Made by a program: the position numbers and the translations under genes
The notes under the pieces: model-generated
Database searches by the model: none
Seen by the model: only the letters and a program-made list of their open reading frames with translations
Told to the model about the DNA's origin: nothing
Origin: Mesorhizobium xinjiangense
Lineage (GTDB): Bacteria; Pseudomonadota; Alphaproteobacteria; Rhizobiales; Rhizobiaceae
DNA: 64,000 bases
Direction: 5' to 3'
NCBI RefSeq assembly: GCF_009749525.1
Contig: NZ_WOAC01000013.1
Span: 62,001-126,000, forward strand
Part shown: positions 53,416 through 62,709 of the stretch, piece by piece
Numbering within the stretch: position 1 is the first letter of the stretch
Layout of the letters: each line of letters starts with the position of its first letter

Positions 53416-54597
53416 TCAGGCTCCGGCCCGGTTCCAACCTCTGTAATCGTCGCCAAACGCTTCCCAACCCTGATCGGTCACGGCAACCGTGTCCTCGAGC
53501 TTCAGGAAGCCGAGGCGCGGGTGGTTCCATGTGGTCTCGATCGACAGGACCATGCCGGCAAGGAGCGGCCTGTCACGGTGCGACGCGGGGTACGGAATGG
53601 GCCCGTCCGCCATCAGACGCGGCGCTTCGTGACTGATGAGGCCCATGCCGTGCGCGACGAAGCTGAGCGTTCCCTCGCGCGGTGCCGAGGCAAGGTCCCT
53701 CACTTGCGCGAAAATCTCCGCGCCGAGCTGGCCGGGCGCGATCGCGCTACGCGCCGCCTGCTGGAAGTGCTCGATCCGCGACAGCGCGTCGACGAGTTCG
53801 GGCGACGGTTCGCCGAGGATGCCCATGCGGCAGATGTCGCCGATGTAGCCGCCGAGATTTCCGCCCGAGTCAAGCGAGACGATATCGCCCTCCCGCACAA
53901 TCTGACTAGAGGGCGCGCGGTTGAGGCTGCTGCCTGCGGTGACAAGGCAATATTCGAAGACGAGGCCGCGCGATTGCTCTTGCTGTCGCAGCGTCTCAAC
54001 GATCTGCGCCTTGGTTTGGCCGGGCCGGATCGACGCGAAGGTATCGAGCATCGATTGTTCGATCCGCTCGGACGCCGATTTCAGGAGCGCGAGTTCCGCC
54101 GGCGTCTTCACGGCCCGAAGCGCCTCCATCACCTCGATGCAGTCGTCGATCCGTTCGGCCGCCTCCCGCGAGAGCAGCGAAAAGGCGTCGGCGGGGAGAA
54201 AACCCGCCTCTATTCCAATCCGGCGGTGGTTTCGCCCGATCATGCGGAGATGATCGAGACACAGCGCCATCGCATCAACACTTCCGCGCGCTCTGGCCAC
54301 GACCGTCTCGACCCAGAAGCCCCGAGCTTCCTGCTCGTAGCGCTCGTTGGAATTGGCGATGTAGGCGGCTTTTTCGGGCGCGCCTTTTGGATAGACAAGG
54401 ATCGGCAGGTAGCGGCTGAGCCCTATCGCGTCCATGTAGTCGAACATGAAGAACCGGTATCCGCCGAGCATGTACTGAAGGTTGTGTTTCGAGGTGAGGA
54501 GAAGCGCGTCGAAGCCGGCTTCGTCCATCAGCCGATCGAGCCTTTCGGCATCGAAAGGCAACCTGCCGGCGGCGCCGGGCTTTGTGGTCTCGCTCAT
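53416..54597 (-). CDS. M24-family metallopeptidase (Xaa-Pro dipeptidase/creatinase type)
   Basis: A 393-residue pita-bread-fold protein. The N-terminal creatinase-like domain contains ALLLTSKHNLQYMLGGYRFF. The C-terminal catalytic domain has the metal ligands in VSLDSGGNLGGYIGDICRMG, the His in LSFVAHGMGLISHEAPRL and Glu residues in LSIETTW and LKLEDTVAVT. Members cleave Xaa-Pro dipeptides or hydrolyse C-N bonds in creatine-like molecules. It is cotranscribed with the TIM-barrel isomerase upstream (30-bp gap) and convergent with the dehydrogenase. Confidence 0.88.
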   Translation of the reverse strand: MSETTKPGAAGRLPFDAERLDRLMDEAGFDALLLTSKHNLQYMLGGYRFFMFDYMDAIGLSRYLPILVYPKGAPEKAAYIANSNERYEQEARGFWVETVVARARGSVDAMALCLDHLRMIGRNHRRIGIEAGFLPADAFSLLSREAAERIDDCIEVMEALRAVKTPAELALLKSASERIEQSMLDTFASIRPGQTKAQIVETLRQQEQSRGLVFEYCLVTAGSSLNRAPSSQIVREGDIVSLDSGGNLGGYIGDICRMGILGEPSPELVDALSRIEHFQQAARSAIAPGQLGAEIFAQVRDLASAPREGTLSFVAHGMGLISHEAPRLMADGPIPYPASHRDRPLLAGMVLSIETTWNHPRLGFLKLEDTVAVTDQGWEAFGDDYRGWNRAGA

Positions 54598-54627
54598 CTT
54601 TCCTCCCTCCGTGTTCCGGGTCTACGG

Positions 54628-55470
54628 TCAGGCGCGAACGCTGACCGGTTTTGTCCGCCTTGCATCGAACCGCTCCACCGTCTGTCGCGAAGCCTCAAGT
54701 GTGCGGCGAGCCCATTCAGCGGCGCCGTACTGCGCGATCCTGTTGTGGCTTGGAACCTCGACGCTGACGATCAGGTCTGCGGGCAGCGCGGCAAGTTGTC
54801 CCTCGATGTCCACGCCGCCTTCGCCGGGAAGCAGCCTTTCCTGGCGGGCCGTGAACAGCAGCTCCTCGCGGCTCGTGGGGATGCCGGGCGGTGCATCGCA
54901 GATCTGTACGTAGCTCATGTGCGAGGCAGGGATCGCCGACAGGTCCGCCAGGGTCGTCGTCGAACGGGCGACGTGGATGGTGTCGATCAGCACCTGCGCG
55001 TTGGAGGCGCCCGACTGTTCGACGATGCGCCTGGCCATGCGCGCGTCGCAGACGGCGGTCCAAGGTGTGAATTCGAGGTTTACGCAGAGGTTGAAACTTG
55101 CTGCTGCTTCGCAAAGGGCCGAGAACGTGTCCTGCATGCGCGAGCGGTCCGGATCGTCGCCCGCGGCGATGACGGTGCCGGCGCCGAGCCGGTCGGCGGC
55201 TTCCAGCATGGGCAGCCAGTCGTCGACAGCATTGCGGCCGTCGATCTTGGCGATCTCCACGTCGAGTATGCCGATCCCAGTGTCGCGCAAGCAGGTGATC
55301 GTCTCGGTAAGCAGCCCCGGATCGGCAAAGAGCGGAAATGCCTTTCCACCTTCCAATGCAGGCAACATTCGCAATCCTGCGAGGTCGTAGCCAGCCGAAG
55401 CAGCGTGTGCGATCGTCTCATGCGGATTGCACGCAAGTGTCAGATAAGAAAGGGAAAAACGTCTTTTCAT
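54628..55470 (-). CDS. Sugar-phosphate isomerase/epimerase-type TIM-barrel protein, paralogue 1
   Basis: A 280-residue xylose-isomerase-like TIM barrel. Start chosen at the ATG at 55470 (MKRRFSLSYLTLACNPHETI). Metal-binding residues typical of the family are in NLEFTPWTAV (Glu), VLIDTIHVARS (Asp, His), YVQICDAPPG and the Glu in VSVEVPSHN. Family members are isomerases, epimerases or endonuclease-IV-like. It starts at the divergent promoter with the TRAP operon, beside the shared 26-bp element. A paralogue is at 63535. Confidence 0.85.
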   Translation of the reverse strand: MKRRFSLSYLTLACNPHETIAHAASAGYDLAGLRMLPALEGGKAFPLFADPGLLTETITCLRDTGIGILDVEIAKIDGRNAVDDWLPMLEAADRLGAGTVIAAGDDPDRSRMQDTFSALCEAAASFNLCVNLEFTPWTAVCDARMARRIVEQSGASNAQVLIDTIHVARSTTTLADLSAIPASHMSYVQICDAPPGIPTSREELLFTARQERLLPGEGGVDIEGQLAALPADLIVSVEVPSHNRIAQYGAAEWARRTLEASRQTVERFDARRTKPVSVRA

Positions 55471-55507
55471 TGCAGCAGTCCAGCTCTTCCGGCAGGTCAG
55501 AAAACAC

Positions 55508-55533
55508 AACGCTTATTGACATACAGTACCTCA
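55508..55533 (+). promoter_or_regulatory. Shared 26-bp element, copy 1 (candidate GntR operator/promoter)
   Basis: ATTGACATACAGTACCTCA at 55515-55533 occurs identically (reverse strand) at 62710-62728; seven more bases upstream agree at five positions. It contains a TTGACA -35-like box pointing to the TRAP operon, which starts 107 bases downstream. The isomerase gene diverges from here. Confidence 0.7.
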
Positions 55534-55640
55534 TTTGCCAAGCATGTAGCCGAGATCGTGCAGGGAGCGAAACACACACCGACCCGGTGGGTCGGGGATG
55601 CCGGTCGGACCTAGGAATGCCACCCCTAAGGAGGAGAGAC

Positions 55641-56630
55641 ATGCGTTCCATTACGAGAAGACTATTCGTGGCCGGGCTTTCGGCTGGCATTGCGCTGGCG
55701 GCCGGATCGGCGATGGCACAGGACACCGTCGTCATGCGCATCGCCCACAACATGCCCGAAACGCACAGCTACGCGCAGTGGCTGGGCAAGTTCCGTGAAG
55801 TGGTGGAGGAAAAGCTCCCCGGCCGCTTCGACATCCGCGTGTTCCCGGCGGCCCAACTCGGCACTGAGACCGAGTACCTAGAGTCGATGCAACTCGGTAC
55901 GCTCGATGGCGCCATCATGGGTCGTCACGGCCAGATCGACGCCCGGCTCGACGTGCTCAACCTGCCGATGATCTTCGACGGCGACGCGCATGTCGACGCA
56001 GTGCTGCATAGCGACAGCGAGGTGCGCGGGCAGCTGGAGGACATTCTCTACGAGAAGGGCTTCAAGGTTCTCGCCTGGGGCGAACTCGGTTTCCGCCACA
56101 TCACCACCAACGGAAAGGAAGTGCGCACCGCCGATGACCTGAAGGGCATCGATATCCGCGTGCCGAATGTCCAGCCGTGGTTGACCGCCTTCCGCGCCTG
56201 GGGTGCGAACCCGACTCCGCTGCCGTTCGAGGAAGTCTATTCGGCGTTGCAGCAGGGCGTGATGAGCGCGCAGGAGAACCCGCCCGAGAACATCTACACC
56301 TCGAAGTTCTACGAGGTGCAGAAGACGATGAGCCTGACCGAACACGCCAACATCCCGAGCGAGTTCATGCTTTCGCGCGCCTTCTGGGAGAAACTGCCGG
56401 AAGACGCGCAGGCCGTTATGCTGGAGGCGGCGCAGGAAGGCAGCAAGATCCAGGTGGCGGCTGCGCGGCAGGCAAATGCCGATCTCGTCGCCAAGCTGGA
56501 AGAGCTGGGGCTTACGATCGTCCGCGACGTCGATAAAGAGTCCTTCCGCGCCGGCGCCGAAGAGTCCTACTCCGCTTCGGAGGCGACGATCGGGCGCGAG
56601 CTCATCGACGCAGTGCTGAGCACGAAGTAG
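55641..56630 (+). CDS. TRAP transporter solute-binding protein (DctP type)
   Basis: A 329-residue exported protein. Start chosen at the ATG at 55641 behind AAGGAGGAGAG. The signal peptide (SITRRLFVAGLSAGIALAAG) ends at AMAQ. The mature part has VMRIAHNMPETHSYAQW, FPAAQLGTETEYLESMQLG, the ligand-carboxylate Arg in LKGIDIRVPNVQPW and PLPFEEVYSALQQGVMSAQEN. TRAP binding proteins of this family take up organic acids, often sugar acids. The two membrane subunits follow directly. Confidence 0.93.
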   Translation: MRSITRRLFVAGLSAGIALAAGSAMAQDTVVMRIAHNMPETHSYAQWLGKFREVVEEKLPGRFDIRVFPAAQLGTETEYLESMQLGTLDGAIMGRHGQIDARLDVLNLPMIFDGDAHVDAVLHSDSEVRGQLEDILYEKGFKVLAWGELGFRHITTNGKEVRTADDLKGIDIRVPNVQPWLTAFRAWGANPTPLPFEEVYSALQQGVMSAQENPPENIYTSKFYEVQKTMSLTEHANIPSEFMLSRAFWEKLPEDAQAVMLEAAQEGSKIQVAAARQANADLVAKLEELGLTIVRDVDKESFRAGAEESYSASEATIGRELIDAVLSTK

Positions 56631-56634
56631 TCAC

Positions 56635-57105
56635 GTGCGCTTCGTCAACCGCACACTTAGGGTAGTGATCGGACTGCTCATCGCCACGCTGGTTGCCAGC
56701 GTGGCGATGGGGGTCTTCTACCGCTATTTGCTGCGCCAGTCGCTACACTGGGCGACCGAGGTGCCGAACGTGCTCCTCATCTGGATCGTTTTCCTGGGCA
56801 GTGTCGTGGCGTTCTACGAAAAGCGGCACATCGTTTTCGACGCCTTCGTCGAGGCTCTGCCGGCCACGCTCTCGCGACTGTTGCGCATTCTCTCGGAACT
56901 GCTCGTTCTGGTGTTCTTCGTCGTGCTCATCGTCTATGGCTACCAGATCGTCATGCAGGCGATGAACAGCTTGTCCGATGCACTGAAGCTGCCGCGGGGC
57001 TACTTCTACATCTGCCTGCCACTCTCGGCCGGGCTGATGGCACTGTGCAGCCTCGAAAATCTCTTCCGCCTGATCATCACGAAATCACCGGGCTCCGCGC
57101 CATGA
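56635..57105 (+). CDS. TRAP transporter small membrane subunit (DctQ type)
   Basis: A 156-residue protein starting with GTG, 4 bases after the binding-protein stop. It has four hydrophobic helices, among them VVIGLLIATLVASVAMGVFYRY, and the family's WATEVPNVLLIWIVFLGSVVAF block. The stop overlaps the start of the large subunit (ATGA). Confidence 0.9.
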   Translation: MRFVNRTLRVVIGLLIATLVASVAMGVFYRYLLRQSLHWATEVPNVLLIWIVFLGSVVAFYEKRHIVFDAFVEALPATLSRLLRILSELLVLVFFVVLIVYGYQIVMQAMNSLSDALKLPRGYFYICLPLSAGLMALCSLENLFRLIITKSPGSAP

Positions 57106-58379
57106 TATCCATCATCTTCCTGGTCTTCTTCTTCGGGCTCCTGATTGGCATGCCGATCGCGATCGCCATCGGCCTCGGCGCCGTCACGGCCTTCTGGGTC
57201 GAGGGCGCATTCCCGATCGCCCAAGTTCCGCACAAGATGGTCAACGGCGTCTATTCCTTCCCGCTGGTCGCGGTGCCGTTGTTCATCCTCGCCGGCTCGC
57301 TCGCCGGCGAGACGAGCATCGCGGTGCGGCTGGTCCGCCTCGCTTCGGCGCTTGTGGGCCATATCCGCGGCGGTCTCGGCCACGTCAACGTCGCGTCCTC
57401 GATGTTCTTCGGCGGCATCTCCGGCTCGGCCGTCGCCGACACCGCGGCCGTCGGCAGCCTGATGATCCCGGCGATGGAGAAGCAGGGTTATTCGCGCGCC
57501 GACGCGGGCGCCATCACCATCAGCTCGTCGACCATCGGCATCCTCATCCCGCCGTCGATCCCGATGGTGCTCTATGGCGTCACCGTCGGCTCTTCTATCG
57601 GCGCGCTGTTTCTGGCGGGCATCGTGCCGGGCCTCCTCGTCGGCCTCCTGCTGATGGTCTCCGTCTACGTCATGGCCAAGCGCAAGGGCTGGCCGCAAAG
57701 CGAGCAGCGCGCGCCGGCGAGCGAGCTGTGGGAGGCGTTCAAGGGCGCCATCCTGTCGCTGCTCCTGCCGGTTTTCTTGCTCGGCGCCATCGTGACTGGC
57801 CTGACAACGGCGACCGAGGCAGGCGTGATCGGCGTGCTCTATGCGCTGTTTCTCGCCGGTGTCGTCTATCGCGAATACACATGGCGTCAGCTCTTCACCA
57901 TCACAGTCGAGTCTGCCATCAACACGGCAGTGCCGCTGTTTGTCGTCGCCACCACCTCGGTCGTCGCCTGGGTCGTCGCCATCGAACAGTTTCCGGCCGC
58001 GCTGGTGGGCTTTTTCAACGACCTCGACATCGGCCCGGTCTTCGTGCTCCTGATCATGAACCTGTTCCTGCTCATGATCGGCATGTTCATCGACCTGGTG
58101 CCGGCGATCATCCTGTTCGGCCCGATCCTGCTGCCGGTCGCCGCCGTCTCGGGCATGGACCCGATCCAGTTCGGCGCCATGATGGTCGTCAATCTTGGTG
58201 TCGGTCTGATCACCCCGCCGGTGGGCAACTGCCTCTATGTGGGCGCGGCCGTGGCCAAGGTGTCTATCTGGCGGCTGGTACGCGCGACGCTGCCGTTCCT
58301 CACCGTCAACGTCATCGTGCTGATGCTCGTCACCTATGTGCCGGCCGTCACGCTCTGGCTGCCTTCCCTGTTCTTCTGA
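57102..58379 (+). CDS. TRAP transporter large membrane subunit (DctM type)
   Basis: A 425-residue membrane protein with about 11-12 helices. Start chosen at the ATG at 57102, overlapping the DctQ stop. Family motifs are FPLVAVPLFILAGSLAGETS, SSMFFGGISGSAVADTAAVG, ISSSTIGILIPPSIPMVLYG and the C-terminal NLGVGLITPPVGNCLYVG. With DctP and DctQ it makes a complete Na+- or H+-driven organic-acid importer for this catabolic island. Confidence 0.95.
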   Translation: MISIIFLVFFFGLLIGMPIAIAIGLGAVTAFWVEGAFPIAQVPHKMVNGVYSFPLVAVPLFILAGSLAGETSIAVRLVRLASALVGHIRGGLGHVNVASSMFFGGISGSAVADTAAVGSLMIPAMEKQGYSRADAGAITISSSTIGILIPPSIPMVLYGVTVGSSIGALFLAGIVPGLLVGLLLMVSVYVMAKRKGWPQSEQRAPASELWEAFKGAILSLLLPVFLLGAIVTGLTTATEAGVIGVLYALFLAGVVYREYTWRQLFTITVESAINTAVPLFVVATTSVVAWVVAIEQFPAALVGFFNDLDIGPVFVLLIMNLFLLMIGMFIDLVPAIILFGPILLPVAAVSGMDPIQFGAMMVVNLGVGLITPPVGNCLYVGAAVAKVSIWRLVRATLPFLTVNVIVLMLVTYVPAVTLWLPSLFF

Positions 58380-58392
58380 TTGCGGAGCGATC

Positions 58393-59391
58393 ATGAAAGC
58401 GCTCGTCTTTCTCGGCAGAGAGAGCATTGAGTTTCGCGACGTGGCCGATCCGGTCGCGGGGCCGGGCGAGGCAATCGTCGGTGTCGAGGCGTGCGGCATA
58501 TGCGGGTCCGACATGCACGGCTATCACGGCCACGATCCGCGCCGGGTGCCGCCAATGATCATGGGCCACGAGATCGCCGGGGTGGTGCAGGGCGGCGCGC
58601 TCGCCGGCCGCCGCGTCGCGGTCAACCCGCTGTTGACCTGCGGGCGCTGCCCGGCCTGCTTGTCAGGCGCGCAGCAGCTTTGCGAGGAACAGAAGAACAT
58701 CGGCCTGCCGCCGAACGAAGGCGGGTTCGCGGAGCTGGTTAAGGTGCCGGAACGCAATGTCGTTCTTCTTCCCGACGGGCTCGACTTCGCCGCCGCAGCG
58801 CTGAGCGAACCGGTCGCGGTCGCTTACCATGCGATGCTCGTCGGCGCGCGGCTCACGCGCCGCCCGCTGTCGGCCTCGCTTGTCGTCGTGCTCGGCGGAG
58901 GGGCGATCGGCCTTGCGGCGGCGCTCGTCGCGCTGACGCAAGGCGCAGGCCGAGTCATGCTCGCCGAGACCAATGAGGCGCGCCGCCGCACCGCAGCTGC
59001 CGCATCCGGGCGCATCGAAGCCTATGATCCCGCCGGCTCGTCGGGTCCGGTGGAGGGCAGCGCCGACCTGGTCTTCGACGCCGTCGGCGCAAGGGCTACG
59101 CGCGAGGCGGCCTTCGCGATGGCCGCGCGGGGCGCGGCGATCGTCCACCTCGGGCTTTTGCCGGGCGCCGAAGGCGTCGACGTGCGGCGGCTGACGCTGC
59201 GCGAGATCAGCTTCGCCGGCTCTTATTGCTATTCCACGTCCGACTTCAACGAGACGGTCGGGCTCATCGCGGCGGGTCGCCTCGGTCCGCTCGGCTGGGT
59301 GGAGGAACGGTCGATGGCCGAAGGCGCGGCCGCGTTTCGCGACATCGACACCGGAACCGCTGCAGCGGCCAAGATCATTCTGAGAAACTGA
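58393..59391 (+). CDS. Zinc-dependent alcohol dehydrogenase (threonine/sorbitol dehydrogenase type)
   Basis: A 332-residue MDR enzyme. The catalytic zinc site is VEACGICGSDMHGYHGH with GHEIAGVV; the structural zinc site CGRCPACLSGAQQLC has all four Cys. The Rossmann motif is VVVLGGGAIGLAAALVAL. The start is 14 bases after the TRAP stop with GGAGC upstream. It is probably the first oxidation step on the imported hydroxy-acid or polyol. It is a homologue of the frameshifted gene at 52351, which it might replace. Confidence 0.9.
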   Translation: MKALVFLGRESIEFRDVADPVAGPGEAIVGVEACGICGSDMHGYHGHDPRRVPPMIMGHEIAGVVQGGALAGRRVAVNPLLTCGRCPACLSGAQQLCEEQKNIGLPPNEGGFAELVKVPERNVVLLPDGLDFAAAALSEPVAVAYHAMLVGARLTRRPLSASLVVVLGGGAIGLAAALVALTQGAGRVMLAETNEARRRTAAAASGRIEAYDPAGSSGPVEGSADLVFDAVGARATREAAFAMAARGAAIVHLGLLPGAEGVDVRRLTLREISFAGSYCYSTSDFNETVGLIAAGRLGPLGWVEERSMAEGAAAFRDIDTGTAAAAKIILRN

Positions 59392-59400
59392 GGAACTGCA

Positions 59401-60225
59401 ATGATAGTGAAGAGTGTCCGCGGGCTCGATGTCCCCGCGATCGGACTGGGCACGTTCGGCCTTTCGGGTAACGAGGGCGAGGCGGCGATCCGTGCCGCGC
59501 TCGACATGGGTTACCGGCATCTCGACACCGCCATCCGCTACGGCAACGAGCGCGAGGTGGGTGTAGCCGTGCGCGCTTCGGGCATCAATCGCAGCGAATT
59601 GTTCGTTACGACCAAGATCTGGCCGACCGACCATGCTCCGGACATGGTGCGTCGGCGCGTAGACGAAAGCCTCGAACGGCTCGGTCTCGACCATGTCGAC
59701 CTCCTGCTCGTCCACTGGCCGAGCAAGGAGGTGCCTCTGGGCGAAACGCTGGCGGCTTTCGCCGAGGCGCGCGATGCCGGTAGGGCGCGGGCGATCGGCG
59801 TCAGCAACTTCACCACCGCGCTGCTCGGCGAGGCTATTGACCGTCACGGAGCGGAGCTTGCCGTGAACCAGGTCGAGTACCATCCCTTCCTGGCGCAGCC
59901 GAAATTGTTGGCGGCGCTGCGCGCGGCCGACATGCTGATGACCGCCTATCTGCCACTGGCGCGGGGCGCGGTGTTCAGCGACGAGGTTCTCGCTCGCATC
60001 GGTCGCCGACACGGCAAGAGCGCCGGTCAGGTAGCGCTGCGCTGGCTCGTCCAGCAGGACAATGTTCTTGCCATCCCGCGCTCGTCGAAGCCCGACAACA
60101 TGCGCGCCAACATCGACATCTTCGATTTCGAGCTGGATGCGAAGGAGATGGCGGAAATCCACGCCCTCGACCGTCAGGAGCGACAGGTCGAGATGGAATG
60201 GTCGCCGCAGTGGGACCGGGCATGA
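59401..60225 (+). CDS. Aldo/keto reductase (2,5-diketo-gluconate reductase type)
   Basis: A 274-residue AKR barrel. Catalytic residues are visible: Asp in MGYRHLDTAIRYGNEREVG with Tyr in RYGN, Lys in FVTTKIWPTD and His in DLLLVHWPSKE. The NADPH site contains IPRSSKPDNMRANIDIFDF (IP-x-S type). It would interconvert a keto and hydroxy group of the imported sugar-like acid. It follows the dehydrogenase after 9 bases and ends the TRAP operon. Confidence 0.92.
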   Translation: MIVKSVRGLDVPAIGLGTFGLSGNEGEAAIRAALDMGYRHLDTAIRYGNEREVGVAVRASGINRSELFVTTKIWPTDHAPDMVRRRVDESLERLGLDHVDLLLVHWPSKEVPLGETLAAFAEARDAGRARAIGVSNFTTALLGEAIDRHGAELAVNQVEYHPFLAQPKLLAALRAADMLMTAYLPLARGAVFSDEVLARIGRRHGKSAGQVALRWLVQQDNVLAIPRSSKPDNMRANIDIFDFELDAKEMAEIHALDRQERQVEMEWSPQWDRA

Positions 60226-60327
60226 CGATGTCTCAGGCCGAGCGGCGGTTTCTCTCGCGCCGCTGCCGACGATCAGCGATGGGCCGCGTTCTCCACCGCC
60301 GGTTTGCCGATACGCGCCTTTTGCATC

Positions 60328-61065
60328 TCAGTAGGTCGCCCGGCCGCCCGAGACGTCGAAGGTGAAACCGGTCGCGAACGAGCATTCCGGACTGGCTGTG
60401 AAGGCTGCGGCGGTGGCGACCTCATCGGCGGTGATGAAGCGGCCGAGCGGGATCTTGTTCCTGCCTGCTTCCACGAAGCCGGGCGTCATCTGCTTCAGAA
60501 GGTCGGTTTCGACCATCGCCGGCGCAATGCAATTGGCAAGCACGCCAGTGCCCGCCAGTTCACGCGCGATGGTCTTGGTAAAGCCGATGACGCCCGCTTT
60601 CGCTGCACCGTAGGCGCAGATTCCCGGCACAGGCTCCTTGCCTCCGATGGAGGCGACATTGACGATCCTGCCGTATCCCCTCGACTTCATGTGCGGGATG
60701 CAGGCGCGGCAGCACAGGAAAACGGCCGTCAGATCGAGGGTAAGCACCCGCATCCAGTCGTCCAGGGCGTACGCCTCGACGGGCTCGACAGGTCCGGTGA
60801 TGCCCGCATTGTTGACCATGACATCGATACGGCCGAAACGCGAAATAACATCCTGCGTGGCCGCCTCGACCGCGTCAGGCCCCGTCACGTCTATGGTCGT
60901 GATCCCGAGGGGCTTGAAACCGGCGACGGCCGGGTCGAAGCCCGCCGTGTCGATGTCCCACAGGACGATGTTTGCGCCTTCCGACGCCAGCCGTCCGGCT
61001 ATGGCCAGCCCAAGCCCACTGGCCCCGCCGGTCACGACTGCGACCTGACCTGAAAACCTGCCCAT
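60328..61065 (-). CDS. Short-chain dehydrogenase/reductase (SDR)
   Basis: A 245-residue classical SDR. The cofactor motif is VTGGASGLGLAIAGRLA with the acidic DID after the second strand (NAD preference), NNAGITGPVEPV follows, and the catalytic site is NVASIGGKEPVPGICAYGAAKAG with the Tyr-x-x-x-Lys pair. The C-terminal part is typical of the 3-oxoacyl-ACP-reductase-like group. The start shares one base with the stop of the upstream epimerase-type gene. It is convergent with the TRAP operon. Confidence 0.92.
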   Translation of the reverse strand: MGRFSGQVAVVTGGASGLGLAIAGRLASEGANIVLWDIDTAGFDPAVAGFKPLGITTIDVTGPDAVEAATQDVISRFGRIDVMVNNAGITGPVEPVEAYALDDWMRVLTLDLTAVFLCCRACIPHMKSRGYGRIVNVASIGGKEPVPGICAYGAAKAGVIGFTKTIARELAGTGVLANCIAPAMVETDLLKQMTPGFVEAGRNKIPLGRFITADEVATAAAFTASPECSFATGFTFDVSGGRATY

Positions 61066-61961
61066 CAGAGCGTCTCGCGATAGAAGTCGATCGTGGCGCG
61101 CAGCCCGTCATCCACGCCGATGGGCGTCCACCGGGGAAAGAGCGTTTCGAGCGCGGCATCGCTCCGCGGGCTGTCGATCGGTATGGGCTCTCCCGCACAG
61201 TCGATCCGCGCGCCGGGAACCGCGTTGCGGATCGACGAGACGACCTCTTCGGCCGTCGCACGATGGCCGATGAGGTTGACGACATGCGCGTCCGTGAGCG
61301 GCATCCGCACAGCATCGAGAAAAGCGGCGGCAACGTCTTTCACGTGGATCATATCGAACGCGCCGGTGATTGGCATCGTGTAGGCCTCGCCGCGTGCCGC
61401 CGCCCGGCAGGCAAGTGTCGGGCCGGCAGAAAGCCCACCGTCGCGCCCCGGCCCATAGACCACATAGGGACGGAAGCCGATGGAAGCGATGCCGCTGTCT
61501 TCCATGAATGCGCGGGCGCTGTGCTCCGACGCCAGCTTGAAGGCGCCGTAGAGTGTAACGGGGTGGGGCTCCGCATTGCCATCGGGGCCGAAGACGCCGG
61601 CGCTGCTCATGTAGACCACCGACGGCATGCCATGCGCGCGCGCTGCAAGGAACGCATTGAGCGTACCGATGAGGTTGACGCGCGCGCCAAGCACAGGATC
61701 GGCCTTGCAGGCCGGCGTGAGCAGGCCCGCCAGGTGGATGATGCGGTGGCAACCCTTCGCTGCGGTGACGACCGCGTCGGTGTCCGCGATGTCTGTGGCG
61801 ATCCATTCGAGGCCTGAAGCGATATCGCTGCCGGCGATTTCGACAACCTTGCGCCTGTCGTCGGCACGGTCTAGCACGACCGGTGTGTGGCCGCCGCAGA
61901 TGATGGTCCGGACGATCCACGCGCCAATGAATCCGCCGCCACCCGTCACCAGTATCTTCAA
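61065..61961 (-). CDS. NAD-dependent epimerase/dehydratase (extended SDR; DenD/UDP-glucose-epimerase-like)
   Basis: A 298-residue extended SDR. The N-terminal TGGGGFIGAWIVRTI motif and the acidic VVLDRADDRR follow the family; the catalytic pair is in TLYGAFKLASEHS. The length and late motifs resemble D-erythronate dehydrogenase (DenD) and related acid-sugar enzymes of four-carbon acid pathways. With a TRAP importer and AKR/SDR enzymes nearby this fits sugar-acid catabolism, but the kinase and aldolase of the erythronate/threonate route are not in the window. Confidence 0.88.
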   Translation of the reverse strand: MKILVTGGGGFIGAWIVRTIICGGHTPVVLDRADDRRKVVEIAGSDIASGLEWIATDIADTDAVVTAAKGCHRIIHLAGLLTPACKADPVLGARVNLIGTLNAFLAARAHGMPSVVYMSSAGVFGPDGNAEPHPVTLYGAFKLASEHSARAFMEDSGIASIGFRPYVVYGPGRDGGLSAGPTLACRAAARGEAYTMPITGAFDMIHVKDVAAAFLDAVRMPLTDAHVVNLIGHRATAEEVVSSIRNAVPGARIDCAGEPIPIDSPRSDAALETLFPRWTPIGVDDGLRATIDFYRETL

Positions 61962-61997
61962 AGGTGTGCCTCCTGCTTGACGGATTGAGAGAACGAC

Positions 61998-62672
61998 TCA
62001 GCGGGCGTCGTTGGCGACAATCACGTGCTGGGTCCGATAGAGCGTCGCGATTGGCGCCTGCAAAACGACACCAGTGAGACGATCGACCACTTCGCGCAGC
62101 GCTGTTTCGGCCGCGCGTGGATCGTAGGCGTCAACGAGGATCGCCGCCGCGACTGTCCGGTCGACATCGCCGCGGCTCTCGCGGAACGTCTTCTCGGCGG
62201 TCGGCTGCTGGCCGAGCGCGCCGTCTCCGTCGAGAAGATGAACACCGAGGACGCCTGCAATCCGGGCAATCGCCGGAAGCCAGTCGATCTCTCCCAGCGG
62301 AGCTGAGAACTGGGCAGTCGCGTTCCAGCCGCCCACGCCGCGCCCGATGCTCTGGCGTACGCGGCATACAGTGCGCGAGGGGGCGACATAGGCCGACAGG
62401 ATTCGCCGGGTCCAGGGCGTCGGATCGTTAAGGCGCGCGAGATAGGGCGCCGACACGAAAACGTCCGCACTTTCGGCCTCGTACATCATGAAATATTTCT
62501 GGTCTTCGGCAGTACCTTCGACGCCGATGCCGCGCCGACCCCGCCTGAAACCCGGCACCCCCAGGCGTTCCGGCATATGCTCGATACTGTGCCAGGCGTT
62601 GTAGTCGTCTTCCTGATCGGCGACGACGCCGCCCCAGTTGACCAGCGCACCCTGTCCCAAAAGCCCCGACAC
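61998..62672 (-). CDS. Dimeric alpha/beta-barrel protein, paralogue 2
   Basis: A 224-residue protein. Start chosen at the GTG at 62672, which has GGAGG five bases before it; the GTG at 62678 lies inside that site. It shares with the protein at 51585 the block YNAWHSIEHMPERLGVPGFR, YLARLNDPTPWTRR (paralogue: YRARLNNPTRWSTT) and a second barrel half. The two paralogues flank the island. Copy 2 of the 26-bp element lies 37 bases upstream. Function unknown. Confidence 0.72.
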   Translation of the reverse strand: MSGLLGQGALVNWGGVVADQEDDYNAWHSIEHMPERLGVPGFRRGRRGIGVEGTAEDQKYFMMYEAESADVFVSAPYLARLNDPTPWTRRILSAYVAPSRTVCRVRQSIGRGVGGWNATAQFSAPLGEIDWLPAIARIAGVLGVHLLDGDGALGQQPTAEKTFRESRGDVDRTVAAAILVDAYDPRAAETALREVVDRLTGVVLQAPIATLYRTQHVIVANDAR

Positions 62673-62709
62673 GGACACCTCCAGATTGCTTCTCCCGCTA
62701 TTTGCCTTT

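Noticed and set aside
53245-55614. 789-codon plus-strand frame opposite the M24 peptidase and isomerase genes
   Set aside because: Antisense of two well-supported genes; the translation has the composition of a reversed coding strand and no motifs.
57006-58514. 502-codon minus-strand frame, very rich in Asp, Arg and His, opposite the TRAP large subunit
   Set aside because: It is the antisense of a hydrophobic membrane protein gene, which gives just such charged composition.
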